Positions 1 through 15,200 of a stretch of 47,037 nucleotides of DNA are shown here, in pieces. How positions within the stretch are numbered: the first letter of the stretch is position 1; every line of letters starts with the position of its first letter. Position numbers and translations under genes: made by a program. Origin of the DNA: Clostridiales bacterium (GTDB lineage Bacteria > Bacillota > Clostridia > Christensenellales > UBA1242). Below the pieces are notes generated by a model. It was not told the DNA's origin and did not search any database. It worked only from the letters and a program-made list of their open reading frames with translations. Location: NCBI GenBank assembly GCA_015055665.1, contig SVHX01000003.1, positions 1-47,037 of the forward strand, read 5' to 3'.

Positions 1-1
1 T

Positions 2-51
2 GTTGCTAACGCAACTCGTGCGATTTTCATCACACAGGCAATAAATTGCCT
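2..51. repeat. three back-to-back hairpins at the left edge
   Basis: Three contiguous dyads are visible: GTTGC/GCAAC with a 4-nt loop (2-15), GTGCGAT/ATCACAC with a 4-nt loop (18-35), and AGGCAAT/ATTGCCT with a 2-nt loop (36-51). Read on the minus strand the middle one pairs better, with a G.U pair and a GAAA tetraloop. That suggests a minus-strand RNA if it is transcribed. A looser dyad, GTTCAA/TTGAAC, sits at 76-113. No coding potential is seen in 1-140. The role is unknown; it lies beyond the terminator of the giant gene. Confidence 0.5.
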
Positions 52-140
52 ATTACAATAGTGAAATAGTCGTCAGTTCAATTCAAATATTGCTTCGCAC
101 TGCTTGCTTGAACTTCCTATATTATTACATATATGCCTTG

Positions 141-203
141 AGTGAAAATAAAAACGACAAAAGTTAAGAGACAAGGATTTTCGCCTCTCTAACTTTTGTC
201 GTT
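141..203 (-). terminator. intrinsic terminator of the 8158-aa giant gene
   Basis: A hairpin with 14-bp perfect arms (AACGACAAAAGTTA at 153-166 and its complement ending at 203) is followed on the minus strand by a TTTTATTTT tract (144-152). It lies about 50 nt past the stop codon of the giant lipoprotein gene. There is no T-run on the plus side, so it acts on minus-strand transcription. Confidence 0.85.
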
Positions 204-252
204 ATAAATATTGTTAATATTACTTACAATACTCGCAATAATTATATAATAA

Positions 253-3200
253 TTAATTAGTGTAACCCATTATAACATAATTATCGCCATTTGCTAGGAA
301 TCGTTCTAGTTCGCCACGCAATGCATTTTCGGTGCCATTAAAGATATTATTAATAATCTTGACACGATTAATATCGTAGCCTCGTCTAGTTCCTTCGGCT
401 ATGATAGCGTCTACAGCAGCCTCAACGCTATCGTACTTGGTTTCTAGCAATGTTTCCTCCCCATATATAGGTTCATTAGATGTATAAACCCTGCCCGAGC
501 CTCTAAGGTTTGTAGTATATGTATCATACCCTTCAGTTAATTGATGCTCGTAGACATCTATTATACTATGAGTAGGACTGATGCTAAGGTTAGACAAATT
601 AGATACAATCCTCTGCTTATCTATATAATTAGATATTAGATTAGTAAATCCTATTACACATCTATCCATAGCTTGAGCGTTACCTACAAGGATATGATAT
701 CCTCCGGTAAATGTAAACTGTGTAGTTGAGTACTGATACAATTCGTAAGAAACATCTCTAACTGCCCCAGTTACTCTCTGCTCATTACCTTCTTCGTCAG
801 TATAAATAGCAGCTATACCGTACATAGTAATTACTCTACGAGAGTCTACCACGAATCTATACTCGCCATTAACCTCTACAATTTCACCTCTTAGAGCCAC
901 TACACTCTTCTGATAAAGTCCATTGAGAGTAACATTATGTATCTCTACACCTTCCATATGAAGATCGGTTGCGGTATTATCCATCTTACCTACTACGCCA
1001 CCGGCATAGTTGTATGCAGATACATTAACTCCTTGTAGAGAAATTGCAAACGATTCGATAGTAGATTCGCTAGCCATATGTCCAACTACACCACCAGAGA
1101 TATATCCTTTGACAATTCCGCCATTAACATTAGCACCAGCAAATACCACATGAGAGTCGCCGGCGATAGCTCCAACCATACCACCTGCATTAACTTGAGT
1201 TGTTGTGATATCTTCGACTGATACATTATTATTAATTCGTGCGGTGATTGTCGAATTAAATATATTCACATTAGAATTATCTACAAGACCTATTAGTCCA
1301 CCCGCATTAATTGTTGCGGTGATAATAGGTGTTCCATAGAAGTTATTGACATCTAGCGAATAATCTTTTATGTTACTAACCGATCCAATTAACGCTCCGG
1401 CGTTCTTAGATTCGATATTAGCATAAATTCTTATGTTACTAGATTGAGTAGATCCGATAACAATGTCGTTTTCTGTTCTACCTGATATCTTACCAATAAT
1501 ACCACCAGCGTCTGCAATACCAGTAATTTTGGTATTAGCATTAATACTGATATTAGTAATACTTATACTGTTAATTGTCTCAAACGAGCCAATGATTCCA
1601 CCAGCGGTATTAGCAGTTACCTGATAATCGGTCGCATAAATACTAATATTATCTATCATTAACGTACCGCAAGTCTTGATATAACCTACTAGGCCAGCGT
1701 ATTCACTAGTTCCTAGCGAGTTACTACCCTCAACTAATATTATTTCGGAATCATTATTAATAGCTACGCCATGTATATCTAGAGTTTCCTCTACCTCGGC
1801 GTATCCAATTAATCCACCAGCATACATATCTGCCTTAATTGTAGCGATAGATCTTATTTGACCTCTGATTATTACATTTTTGGCCTTTAAGCTACCAACC
1901 AATCCACCTGTAGCATTACTACCACTGACTACAAATGTATGAGGTTCTTCTTCGCACGCTAATGCAATATCTACTTCTTCGACATTACTAATTAAACCAA
2001 TTAATCCGCCAACATTATACTCATCTCCCGAGCCAGATGCAATGATTTGTGCTCCTTCGCGAGAATAGCAATTGCTTACTGTTAATTGTTTAACATTATA
2101 GACAGTACCGATTAATCCACCCAGTGCGATTGGATGATTATCATTGTATATCTCTCCTTCGAAGACGCAATTGTAGAATATAACATTATTTAGCATTGGA
2201 TCTGGATTACTTTCGGTAACCTCTTGTTCGACAAGATAATAACCAAGTATTCCTCCAGCGCCTAGTGTTCCACCATGAATTATGGACTTAGTAACAATAT
2301 TACCAAACATTATTGCATTTTGAGCACCAATCATACCAACAGCACCACCAGCACTCCTAACTCCATAAATAGTACTTGGTGCAAGATAAATATAAATTGG
2401 TTTGCCATCTGCTGTAGTATTAATAGATAATGTTGCATCTATAGCTATGAATCCTTCGAGTTTAGCACCACTAATAACACCAATTATACCGCCTGCGATA
2501 TCTCCTCTAATTTCGGAACTTGAAGGCATGGTAATTACTCGATCTTCTTCGGCAATACTTTCATCATCAGCTCTTACAAAGTCGTGAGAATATTTAATAG
2601 ACAATGGATTACCAGACTCTGTATTAACCACCTGTCCAATCATACCTCCGACATAAGTACCAGTAAGGTATTCCATACCGTCACTCTGACAATCAATAAT
2701 AGTAATATCAGACTTACCACTATTACCAATTAATCCGCCGACATAAGATATAGTTTGTTCTTCGTAGAAATCTCCACTAGCAATACTAATTACATGATCT
2801 AAAGTAATAGACTTAATTGTATTATTACCCTCTAACTTATCTTTGGTATCGCTTGTTATATCTATTATGTGAGTATCGTATGCACTGCCAGCCACTACAC
2901 CACCAGCATATACGTGTACTTTTCTTTCTTCTGGATTAATATCTGCCCAGCTATAATGATTGTCGCCAAGCACAACAGATATTACTGCGTTACTAACGCT
3001 GAGTCGATTAATCTTAGCCTCTGCGACGATTCCGCCAACGCTATAATCGTTAATCTCATCACTAGCAAGGTAATCGACACTACCTGCACTACCAATACAG
3101 CTCATATCGATATTAGCATTGCTATCTTTAGAGTAGATGCTAGCAACTATACCACTCGCTACTAATCCTTGAACACTACCATTATTATATAGATTAGCAA

Positions 3201-6200
3201 GAGTTGTTGTGTCGCCATCTTTGGCTTTAAGACTTCCGATTACGCCACCAGCAGTATGCTCAGAATATACTTTTCCATAGTTGACAATTAGATCTTTGAT
3301 TGCAATCTTGCCATTGCTATCACTATCGTAGCTAGCAAGGTAAGCGTTCTCTGTCATCAATCCAATGACTCCACCAGTAATACCAGTAGCTGTAATATCA
3401 GCTTTGTTAGCTACCCCGAACAAGACACTTTCGCTATCACGAGTTCTAACAACACTAATTCCTGCGAATCCAGTCTTGCAATCAACTGCACCTATAACAC
3501 CACCGACGATATTCTTAATTTCGCTTGCTGAGGTAATACTACCACTAACCTCAACACCATTAAGAACAACGTTTATGAGTTCTGGATTGGAGCCACTACC
3601 AATATCAGCAATCACTCCTCCCACATATTCAACATTGCCAACTGCAACCATCTCAATGTTGACACTTACGTTGGTAAGTTTAATTGACTTTTCGTCAGCA
3701 TGAATTAATGCAATTACTGCAGATAAGTATTGATTATAATAAGTTTCTTCTAGAGGGATTAACTCATCAATTATCAATTCTTCTGGATCTTCAGTTTCTT
3801 TGTAGACAACCTCATAATGCTTGTGAATATTATTATCTATGTTTCTAATCTCAACACTTGATCCATCAATATAGATATTTTCTAGGGTTATATCTCCGCT
3901 AACATATCCAATAATTCCATGTAAGTTATAAGCATCAAGACCGCTACTTGCTACCATCAAGTTGCCAGTACCTAATGTCCATGTTACATAAGATGTATCG
4001 CTATTAACAGATTCGCCAATTATAGAGATATTATTAATTGGGAAGAAATATGTTCCTAGAGAGCTAATATATGACTGCATTGGTATTGAGAAGTCGTCAC
4101 TATTCTTAGCTACAATATTATTAAGATTATAATTAGTATAAATTTCGATATCACGAGGATATGGCTCTACACTATATCGCTTATTAATTGCTGCGTAGAT
4201 CTTCTTATATTCGTCATCTCTCGAGTACTGCTCGCCATCTACAGGATCTTGTACTTCTAACGAATACCTATATGCTCCAGTTTCGGCATTATATCCTAGA
4301 GTAGCACTCCTTAGACTCATATTATGAGTCATATCCACAGATATAACATCTTCGTTAACTACGATTGCCCATAGACCAGCTTCGGCAAATATCTGCTTGG
4401 TCTGTTCTAATATAAGTTTGTTTGCTAGAGTGTCGCGGTTGTAGTTGTTATTAGCGAACTTTATTCCGCCACCCTTATTATATACAACAGTCTTGTCGTA
4501 ATCTCTAGAGCTAACTTGATAATCTTCGTCCAAGTTGGTTGCAAGAACCAATGTTAGTTTGGAATAATCAAATCCTTCATAACCGTCTGTTGTATAATTA
4601 GATGAATTTTTATTGAAAATCCAATAATTATTAGATTCCCAGTTACCATTACTTGTTGTATTCTTGAGGTAATATGCAATTCCTACTACAGATGTTAGTC
4701 CAGTTGTAGATATATCCGAAGATGCCTCCCATACACTATAATGATTAGCATATCCCACTATACCAGCAAAGTTAGGAATACTATACTTATATGTATAATA
4801 TATTTCTCCATCACCATCTACATTAGGAACTTTGTACATTTCTTCGACATTAAGATAATTATAAACCTTAACATCAACATTTTGAATAACATAGTTTTTC
4901 GTAGTATCATCTGATGTTGCATAACCGATTACACCACCCGACACTCTGCAGCTTGTCGAATCGTAATCATTATTAGCATCACTCTTATGGTTACGATAAC
5001 CATAATTGCAGATTAGTGTGATACCAACATTTACATTAGCAACATTAGTATTAACAGCGAAACCTATTAATCCACCCAAGTAATTAGCACCGGTTAATGT
5101 AATACCTGTAGCATTAGAACCAATGATATGAGAATCTTTGGCAAATCCAAGTAATCCTCCAACCCTTGACATAGTGTATATCTCGGTATCATCTGGAGAT
5201 ACACTACCAATATTTGAAGAACTAACGTTAGTACTGTATACCGTTGTATTATTAATGTATCCGGCAATACCACCAACATAACTATATCCAGTAACATCAC
5301 TATCACTTACACACGCTGCAATTGTAGATTGTGTATTTTCTCCTGCTATACCCAATTTACCAACGATACCACCAACATACTTAGCCCCATAACGAGGATC
5401 ACAATTAATATAACCATGATTAGCAAGTCCAGTTAGCTGTGCTTTGGTTTCGATTCTACCAACAATGCCACCAATATATAGCGAAGCACCTTTAATCTCT
5501 ACAGTATTTGCGGTTGTAATATTAGCAACTTTAACCTCTTGACTAAGACCAGCAAAAGATCCGATATAACCAAATGCTCCACCGATACTACCGTATACTT
5601 CATCAAGAATATTATTGTTAACATAATTAATATAGTTGACATCAGAACTTAGTGTAACGTCTTCAATAACTAGATTACTTATCTCAATGCTATGTTTATT
5701 AGCAATCGAGCTATCAATCTCGTATGTTCCAACATATCCAGCAACGCCACCCAAGAAACCAACACCTCTCAATCCTTCGATGCCGTCTACTTTAAGGAGA
5801 TAAGACGCTTCGTCATTGTCGCTATCTGTTACTAAGAACTTCTCCTGAACTCTACCAACAACACCGCCCACATTATTGTTAAGTATTCTGGATTCGAGCC
5901 CAGCCTCCACACCTTCGCCATTGGAAATAGTGCTAAAAGCGAATTTGATATTACCAACTTCGATTGTATCGTGACTACCATATTCTAGTGTTAGGTTATT
6001 TGCAAAACCTACTAGTCCACCTACGGCTCCCGACATAGTTTCGAGTTGCAATGAGCTTAGCTCGTTCTGACAAGCAATCTCTATGCCATCAACATCTATA
6101 GTCACATCAATAATAGTTATATTACCTACTTTACCTACGATTGCTCCTAGATAAGTTCCTCTATTGTCATGCGAAGTTAATCTAATAGGACTATCTGTGA

Positions 6201-9200
6201 TATCATTGCCAATTGTTGCGTGCCTTACAGTCAATTGACCATCACATATACCAATTAGTCCACCCACATGAGTTCCAGTCGAATCAATATCGGATGAATT
6301 GACAGCACCATTAATGTTAGTTCTTACATTAGCACCTTTGATAGCTGCAATTACTCCACCTACATCATTTCCTGAGTATTTGATATCTCCATGATTCTCG
6401 ATTGCTTCAATATTAATTGTCATTGATTGGCTACCAAGAACTTGTATTCTACCAATTACACCAGCGACATAACTGCTTGTACTAGTTACTTCGTTACCAT
6501 TAACATATCCGTAATTCTTGAGTGTTCCAAGACTTGCCGTAGTAACTTGTCTTACATACACAGCAGATTCCTCAGATGTATATACGATTTGACCAAATAT
6601 TCCGCCAATATTATCACCAACACCCTGAACATTAAGGTAATTAATAATATCGGCATCTTCAATATTAATATCTTCTGCATAGCCAGCAAAAGCACCAACA
6701 TTGTCCGCCTCGCCTCTTATATGAGCACCTTCGAGAACTGTATTTTGATCGGTTGTCATGGTAAGCTTGCCAGAAATTGTAGAGCCTACCATGTATCCGA
6801 ACAGACCAACATTATCAGGATGCAATTTGTAATTGCTATCATAATAACCGTTAGTACCAAGGTTAATAATAGTTACACCTTTAGTTGCATCTCCTTGGAA
6901 TACAATATTTCCCTTAAATGCGTGCTCTGCATCATAGCCTACTGGATTCCATGGTTTCATCTGGAAGTCTAGTGTATCCACTGTTGTTCCAAATATTAGC
7001 GTATCGTTAGCAAAGTCGTCCTTGCCTTCGTTAACACGCTTAGCAACTTCTGAAAGGTCTTCTGGAGAATTAATATAATATGTTATTGAGTCCCCAGTCG
7101 AGCCATCAGTCTCTAATTCATATCCGCCTTCCCAACGATCACCTAACAATCTAAGTACTGGGTAGTTATTGTTCTTCTGAGATACTCTATCCCATACGTA
7201 TACCCAATCTTCGTAGTTAAGGTCGTTATTTGGCTCGGATAATTCTTTGTGAGTTAGTCCATATGCTTTGTTGTTTTCTTTGAGTTCTTCTGCTACTTCT
7301 GCCATATAATATGTCGAAGAGCAAGCAATGATTTCGCCATTAGTAATCAGTGGCAATCCATAAGTTGTTGCCCCTGTCTTATCCACGATTAGTGAAGAAT
7401 AAACCTCATGGAACTCTACAACACTATCTGAATAATACATATTAACAAATGCAGATTGAGCAGTTGATCCGATAATTGAGTTATCGTTCATATTATCAAG
7501 AGCTTCGCTACGTTGGTTCTCAACTCCACCTACATAAGCCCCTTTATCACCTCTACTTACGAAAGATTGAGTGATAATTACTCTGCTAGATGAAGAGCTA
7601 AGTCCAACCATACCAGATGCATACGCACCAGTTACAGCCGAAGTATTAAAGCATTGATCAATATTAATTGTTCCTGCTACATATCCCGCTATTCCACCGG
7701 CAACTCCGCCTTGATTAATAGGTATAACTATACTATTTGGATCTATATCAGCTTCAGCAATTGGTTGATTAGATGCTATAATATCACCTAGATTATATGT
7801 TGCCATAATAGTCAAAGAACTCTTGACATCAATATATCCAGCAATACCACCAACATAAGTTGATCCTGTAATATCAAGCAAGTTATTAGCTCTATTGATA
7901 TCCACGCTAGAATTAGTTGCTTGTCCTAGAATACCACCAACATACTGACCATTATGTATCTTGCTACGATTATCAATAACAGATACTTTGTTATCGCTGA
8001 TTTCAAGATCAGACATGAACGCATTTTTGATATACATATTAGTGTTAAGTGCTCTACCTACAATACCACCCACTACTGCAATATTATCATCTTGCATTGT
8101 GTGCAAGACTTCGATATTAGCCACTTTGACACTATCGATATTTGTCATTGTCTTAATTGGCCTATCAACACCTTGCACAGCAACTAATACACCAACGCTA
8201 CCACCCGTTGATACAATTACTGCATTAGATATAACAAGGTTGTTATACCCGCTTGCTGTCGAATTACCAAATAATCCCGAATCAGAATTGTTAAGTACTA
8301 ACAAATTACTAATCTTATGATCATTACCATTTAATTTACCTGCAAAAGTATTTTTGTCGGTAAATTCAAGTATTCTACCACCACCAATAGGTGTAAATAC
8401 TCTGTAATTCATATCTAGATCATTACTAATGTTGATTGTATAATCTGTGTACAATCCATGATTAACTTCGCTAGACATTAACGCGAGTCCTGCAGGAGTA
8501 ATTATGTCAATAGTCTTGCTAGCAGCATCCACTACAATACCGCTTGCAACTATATCATCTCGATAAGCATTAACATAATTGTTCCATGCGTAATCCTCAT
8601 AAATTGATTGAGTTGTACTATATAGTTCAATATCCTCAAAGTACCAATCTTTGCCTACTGTTACTTTAAGCTCCCATCTTAAGAAGACTCTTCCATTGTG
8701 ACGATTTAGTTTATCTTCCGCAGTCATATCTTCCGATATAGGAAGAATTATCCAATCGTTATATAGGTCATAACCATTTACAAAGTTCTCAAGATCCCCT
8801 GCTTGAACTTCGGTTAAAGCATCCGACCTTGTTCCTTCATGATTATAATAAATATACTGATCAAGACCTCTAACAATGTAACTATCAATTACTTTATAAG
8901 ATTCAAATGTAAGATCTATTTCACTAGTAAACACACCATACTTAACTATACCCTGTCCACTAATTATATCGCTCTTACCACCAGCACCGATAGTAATCTT
9001 AGGATATATCGACATACCAATGTGATTACCATACAATTTGCCAGTCATATTGCTAACTTCAGGATTGATATCGATACCATTATTAGTACCAATATAAGTT
9101 CCATCAGCAGATATATTAGTTATAGTTGTGTTGGATATTTTACCATTGTTAGTATTAATTATATTACCACTAGATAGCGTAGTCATATTAATACCATAGA

Positions 9201-12200
9201 CTCTAGAATAAGTACCAACAGTTGTGAATAGATTAGCATTATCCCCAAGTGTTACGCCATGGAAATATACGTCTATATCATTAACTGCAATAGCACTGTA
9301 TCCAGTCAAAGAATCTCCGATTATAATTACCGAACGAAGAGGATGTCCTCCGTTGTTCTCGTATGCAGACTTAAATTCTGCTAGAGATCCAACCATGGTA
9401 GGAATAATTCTGTCATTAGTTTTTCCTAGGCTTGGGAACTGATTGTTAACTACTGTCCAACCAGCATTACGCCACTCTGCCCCAAATGTAACAGAGCTAT
9501 TGTATAACATCTCTTCTACACTTAAGCCTGTACCTACCGAATTATTCTCAAAGAAGAATTCTGCTAGGTAATATGCTTGTATATCTTCGCCATCAATTAG
9601 ATGACAGATGTCATATCCATCATATGCCTCAGCCTTGCCAATTACACCACTAACTGTTGATGATTCGTTAGCACTCTTGATTGCAATGATATTGGATATA
9701 GAGTATACCCTGTTTAGCTTGATCTGATTTACTTTGTTTGTGGTAAGCATACCAATCACGCCACCAAGGGCATTATAGTAACTTGCAGATATTGTAGTCT
9801 TGTCATTGCCGATATAAATATTATTAGATGCATAGCAGTCTTCAATATTAATACCATCTACAACATTACCTACAAGTCCACCCATATTAGAGTTTTCTTG
9901 TGTTGCATCATCTTTGGTTACTATTTTAATAAGCCCACTTGCATAGGATTTCGAGATTGTTGCACCACCATCTTCCATTGTTGCAAGACCCACAAGTCCA
10001 CCCATATTGATATTAGACTTGCTAGTGTCGCTTAACATTAGATAGATGTTAGCATCAAAATACGAATTATTAATATTTCCTGCAGTCATCTTACCCACAA
10101 GTCCACCAATATTAAATATTGTATCTTGTCCTAGGGTAATAGTCTTGCCATCTTCATCAGAGCCCATGTAAGCTGCATCTGACATTATTGATGATACCTT
10201 GCCGGCAGACATCCTGCCAGCAAAGCCACCAATATTAACTTCTACTCTATCCAGTTCTTCGATATTCCATACAAGATTATTGCTAGCCACTACACCGCTA
10301 ATCTCGTTTTCGCTCGAACATGATAATACATTACCTATCGACGATCCCACATTAATCTTGCTGTTATTGCGAGATGTAGACAAATATGTATTGTTATTAG
10401 TATGAGAGAAATTAAATGTCTCTATATTAGAGTCGATACTTGGTTCGCCAAAGCTCATTAGCGATACATAACCATTACGGTTACCACCTATTTCACCAAC
10501 TCCACCACCGAAGTTTGTACTACCCTTAAGAGCCATATTCGAACTAGAATATACTCCAGAGTTAACAAACGAAAGTTTAGATAAGTTAACGGATATATCC
10601 GAAACTACGAATCTTCTGTTAATTCTAACACCCTCAAGCATACCAAATGCACCACCAACAGAAATGTTCTGGAAGTTGACAAATTTCTGTGTATGGGTAT
10701 CTGGATCTTCGTAGGCACTAATATTAACATCTACACTAGAGCCTGTTGTATTAATTATATCAATACCATATAACTCTGTGCCATTTTCTGCACCGGTAGT
10801 ACCTGCATTGATAAGTTTACCAATTATTCCACCGATTGCCATTGTTCCATACTCGCCTTCTTGATATATTAGATCCACATCTATTACAGTATCGATAATA
10901 TCAATATTTCTTGTAGCAGTATTAGAACTTAATGATGCGAAACCAAATAATGAGCCAATGTACAAGTCTTTGCCATTAGTATCATCTGTAGTTCCACTTA
11001 TAATAATCTTAGGTTTAGTAATAGTATTACGAGTAGAATCTCCAACATCCTCTGAATAATTAACTATGACAGAATCTGCATAGCCACCCAATCCACCAAC
11101 GTATGATGCCGAAACAGCAGATGTGCCATCAGCAACAACTCTAATTGCTGCACCGTTTTCGTAAGTAAGATTAACATTTTGGATATATGTAGGAGTTGAT
11201 CCCTTACTGTATGCATATGCAAATAATGCACCAGCAGCAGTTGCATGATTACCGCCCGAATATACATCTACATCTTGCTGTATTACTAAATCAAAGTTGC
11301 TAAACTGTGCACCCTTAACTGCAGAGAATAGTCCTACCGAACTTTCGGATGTTTCGATACGATCTACTATCTTGATAGAGTAATGCTTTCCAGCCTCACT
11401 TGTTAAGCTTCCTGTGAAAGGATTACCTAACGAAGTTAATGGCTTAAACTCATCTGCAGTAATTTCTATATCAGCACATAATACGTAATGACGATTAGGA
11501 TAAATAGTTGCAAGCTTAAGATCTTCGTATGTCTTAACATATACAGTTTCGTCATCCAATCTAATTTCGTGAGCAGGAAGATAATAATCATCTGTCTTAA
11601 TGTTGTTGGAGTTAACACTAACACCTGACCATATTACACTACTCCAAATATTGCTAGGATATATTCTTTGTGGCAAATCATTGGAATTAGATATATACAA
11701 TACACCAAGATTAGAATCACTTGGATAGATTGCATATGTATAATTCTCCATTGCAACTATATCATCTCTAGTTATTGCATCAGAATTATCGTAAGTTCCC
11801 TTAATTCTATTAAGAACGCCAATAGCTGTATCATAGTTGTATACTCTGCTAGTAATCTCAGACAACGTCCTTGAAGAAGAATATTCCCTTAATCTTGAGT
11901 AATGTGATGCTCTAGTTTTATTGTATGAGTATTGTCCTGCAGACAACTCCTCTTTGGTAGCTTCTGCAATTATACCACTATACATATTACTATCGCCAAG
12001 CACCATAGTCTTAAGGAACGTAACTTTGTCAGAGCCTGTATTATATGCTACGAATTCGCTATTAGAACACTCTTTGCTTGTATCTATTACCAACAAATCA
12101 TTATCAATTGTGCCAGCAATTCCTACCGAGAATCCAGAGTCTGCGTTCTGATTACCAATTTCCTTAATCAATTCGAACTCATCAAATGTACCTGCATTGT

Positions 12201-15200
12201 TAGATCTGCTAATCGAATCATAAGTATACGCTGTAATTGTGTACATATTCTCTTCGTACAATCTTGATTCTACGCTATCCACAACAATATTAGCGTGGTT
12301 AGTTCCAATCAACGAGCCTACATTAATAATTGTACTGTCGAATTTATTAATATGATTACGTCTAGTATTTAAACTTCGTTGTGCCCAAATATTAAGTGCG
12401 ACTACACCTGCCATGTTGAGTGTCTCTTTGCTATTATCACCACTCGCACCAAGATCTTCGGTATCAGGAAGAGAGTCAGCATCAATGAATAGAGAGCCTT
12501 CTTGAACATCAAGATTAGTATCGCTAGACTTAGTGTTAAGACCAACAACACCACCTATTCCATAATAAGCATAAACGTCTGCAGTAGTATATACCGAGAA
12601 TATTTCTCCGCCGTAAGCAACGCCCACTACTCCGCCAGCATACAACGAATTAATATTATTAACGTTAACCTTATTATAAGAATTCTCAATTCTACCGTAA
12701 ACATTAAATCCTACCAATCCACCAATATAATGTGCATTAGAAGAATAGAATTGTGTGCTACCAACAGTATTATAAGATATCTCACTATCCGAGTAATCAT
12801 CTTGTCTATAGATCTGATTAATTAGGTTAGATTGATTAGCAATCGATTCATCAATAACCCTCTGAGTAGCTTCTAAGTTACTTACATAACACTTAGAAAT
12901 AGTTCCGTAGTTAATACCAGATAAACCGCCAGCAATTCTTGATGCTCTTAATGTGGATGTCGCATCAACGAATACTTTGCTAGCAAATAGTGTTGTCTTG
13001 TCACCAATATAACCAGCTATTCCACCAACAACTTCACCAATAATAATGTTGTTGTTTGCCTGGAATACAAGGTTGCGGATACTTGCAACTTCTACAGATC
13101 CAGTATCACCAACACCGTTATCGTCTGCCTTGACATCCATAATACCGGCAATTCCGCCAGCTAGTGATACTTTGTCTATATTAGAAACTATATTACCATT
13201 AGCATCTGGAGTAAAATCCTTAGTAGAATTATATATCGAGTATTTAGACTCAGCATCAAGGGTAGCAGATGCTTCGCCATTTTTGTTGCTACTTGTGAAT
13301 TTGTTATAAGATGTATAGTAATTAGCAGTAACCGAAACGCCACTACTTACATTTGCGATCATGCTATCACCAGTAATCTTACCAGCAATTCCACCAACAG
13401 CGTTATAGCCAGAAATTTCTGCATCAGCACCATTAACAGTAACGTTATAGACACCACTATCAATTATCTGTCCTGCAACTACACCAACGTAGTTAACACC
13501 AGATGCATAGACTTCGGCAACATTAATTTCTAGGTTCTTAACAACGGCACCAATGCTGTATTTGTTCTTGTCCTCAATGCCGCCTTCTTTCACCTTGCCC
13601 CTGATAAGCTTAGCAAACATACCAACCGAAGTTACCTTCTTGCCGTCAGCAGTTAGTTCCTTCTCTTCGTATGCCGAATCTTCGCTCTGTTGCTTATCAA
13701 TTGCATTGTTAGCTATACTTGAATTAGAGATCAATCTTAAGTCGTTGATCTTCATACCGTTACCATCAAACAATCCAGAGAACTGAACATTAAATGTTTC
13801 TACGTTCATTTCGTTCTGACCAAATGTTATATCGGTAACCATCCTCAAGTATTTATCAGACTTGTATGTGTACTCTGCGGCGTTAACGCCATCTTCTGTA
13901 CGTTGATTAATATAAATATTATAATCACTATCAGATTTAATCAAATATGGGTTGAGTACGCTTGCACCATATTCGATACTAAGACCACTTTCGTTCTCGA
14001 GAATTGCAAAGTAATCATAATTATGAGTAAGCTCTGGCAACGGACTTTCTTCCGTAATAGCCTCGGCTACGATATTATAATAAACTATTACACCTTCACC
14101 AAATACATTAGCATTTTTAATTGTACTAATTAAATTGTTCAAGAAGTTTTCGTCTAGGCTTGATGATATCTCATTGTAATCATTTTCGTTAAAGTATAGA
14201 TTAACCTTGAGATGTTGCAAATATGTATTAGCAATACCCCTATCATCAAAGTTGTAACCATTTTGCTTATTAACCTCTGCTGCAATCTCAAGAAGAGTTT
14301 TGCCTGTAGATGCAGCCACAGCATTACCAGACATCTCACTTGTATTGATTACAATATTGGTTCGACCAAAGTCAGTCATGCTACCAGCATAATTCTCTAG
14401 CATATAAGTATATACCTTCTCGAGAATTGTGTTATTGGTATTAGATACATGATGCTTAAGGCTATATGTATCTAGGTTAGCAGATACTAGCTGAGGACTA
14501 TCCTTGCCATAATCATCTCTTTGGAAATAATCACTAGAACTTGTTATGCCATCTGGATAGAACCATACCGATCTTGCTACTTCTGCCATTGCAACATCTT
14601 CGTCTTTGGTATTGTTATATTTAGGAGCAAATGCAAATGTATCAAATGTACTATAGTTAGATAATTTGCTAATTGATATTGCTAATGCTTCTTGCAAACT
14701 ATCATCAATATTGTATGCATCTTCAATTGTCGAATCAGTTCCAAAGTCGCTAGGAAGAGCCTTTAGGAAATACGAATTCTTAATTGATCCGTTTTCGTTA
14801 TTAGATTCCTGATACTCGTTGTGCATACCAATAAATGGATAATCACCAGAGTTAGATAATCTTACACTACTAATTGTATATACATTATTGATAGTTCCAC
14901 CAGCATTATCGTATACAAATCCTGATGCTTCTGCACCATAAGTCAAGATATTAGCATAGCTATCGCTTATACTACCAGTATTGTTAAATACAAACGCTGA
15001 TGCCTTACCGTTAATACCTATTACACCTGTACCAAGATTTCTAATATTCTTCTTATTTATATACTTAGCACCTGTAAAGGAATCAATATCAAGACCTGTC
15101 ATTGTATCATCTAATTTGCTAATAGATGCACCACTAGAATAACTATATGCAATTCTTCCTGCATTAGAGAATACGAATCCTGATGCACCTTGATCAGAAG

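Noticed and set aside
6427..6972. 181-codon plus-strand ORF inside the giant gene
   Set aside because: It mirrors repeat-rich coding sequence on the other strand and has low-complexity Cys/Ile/Asn-rich translation; no family features.
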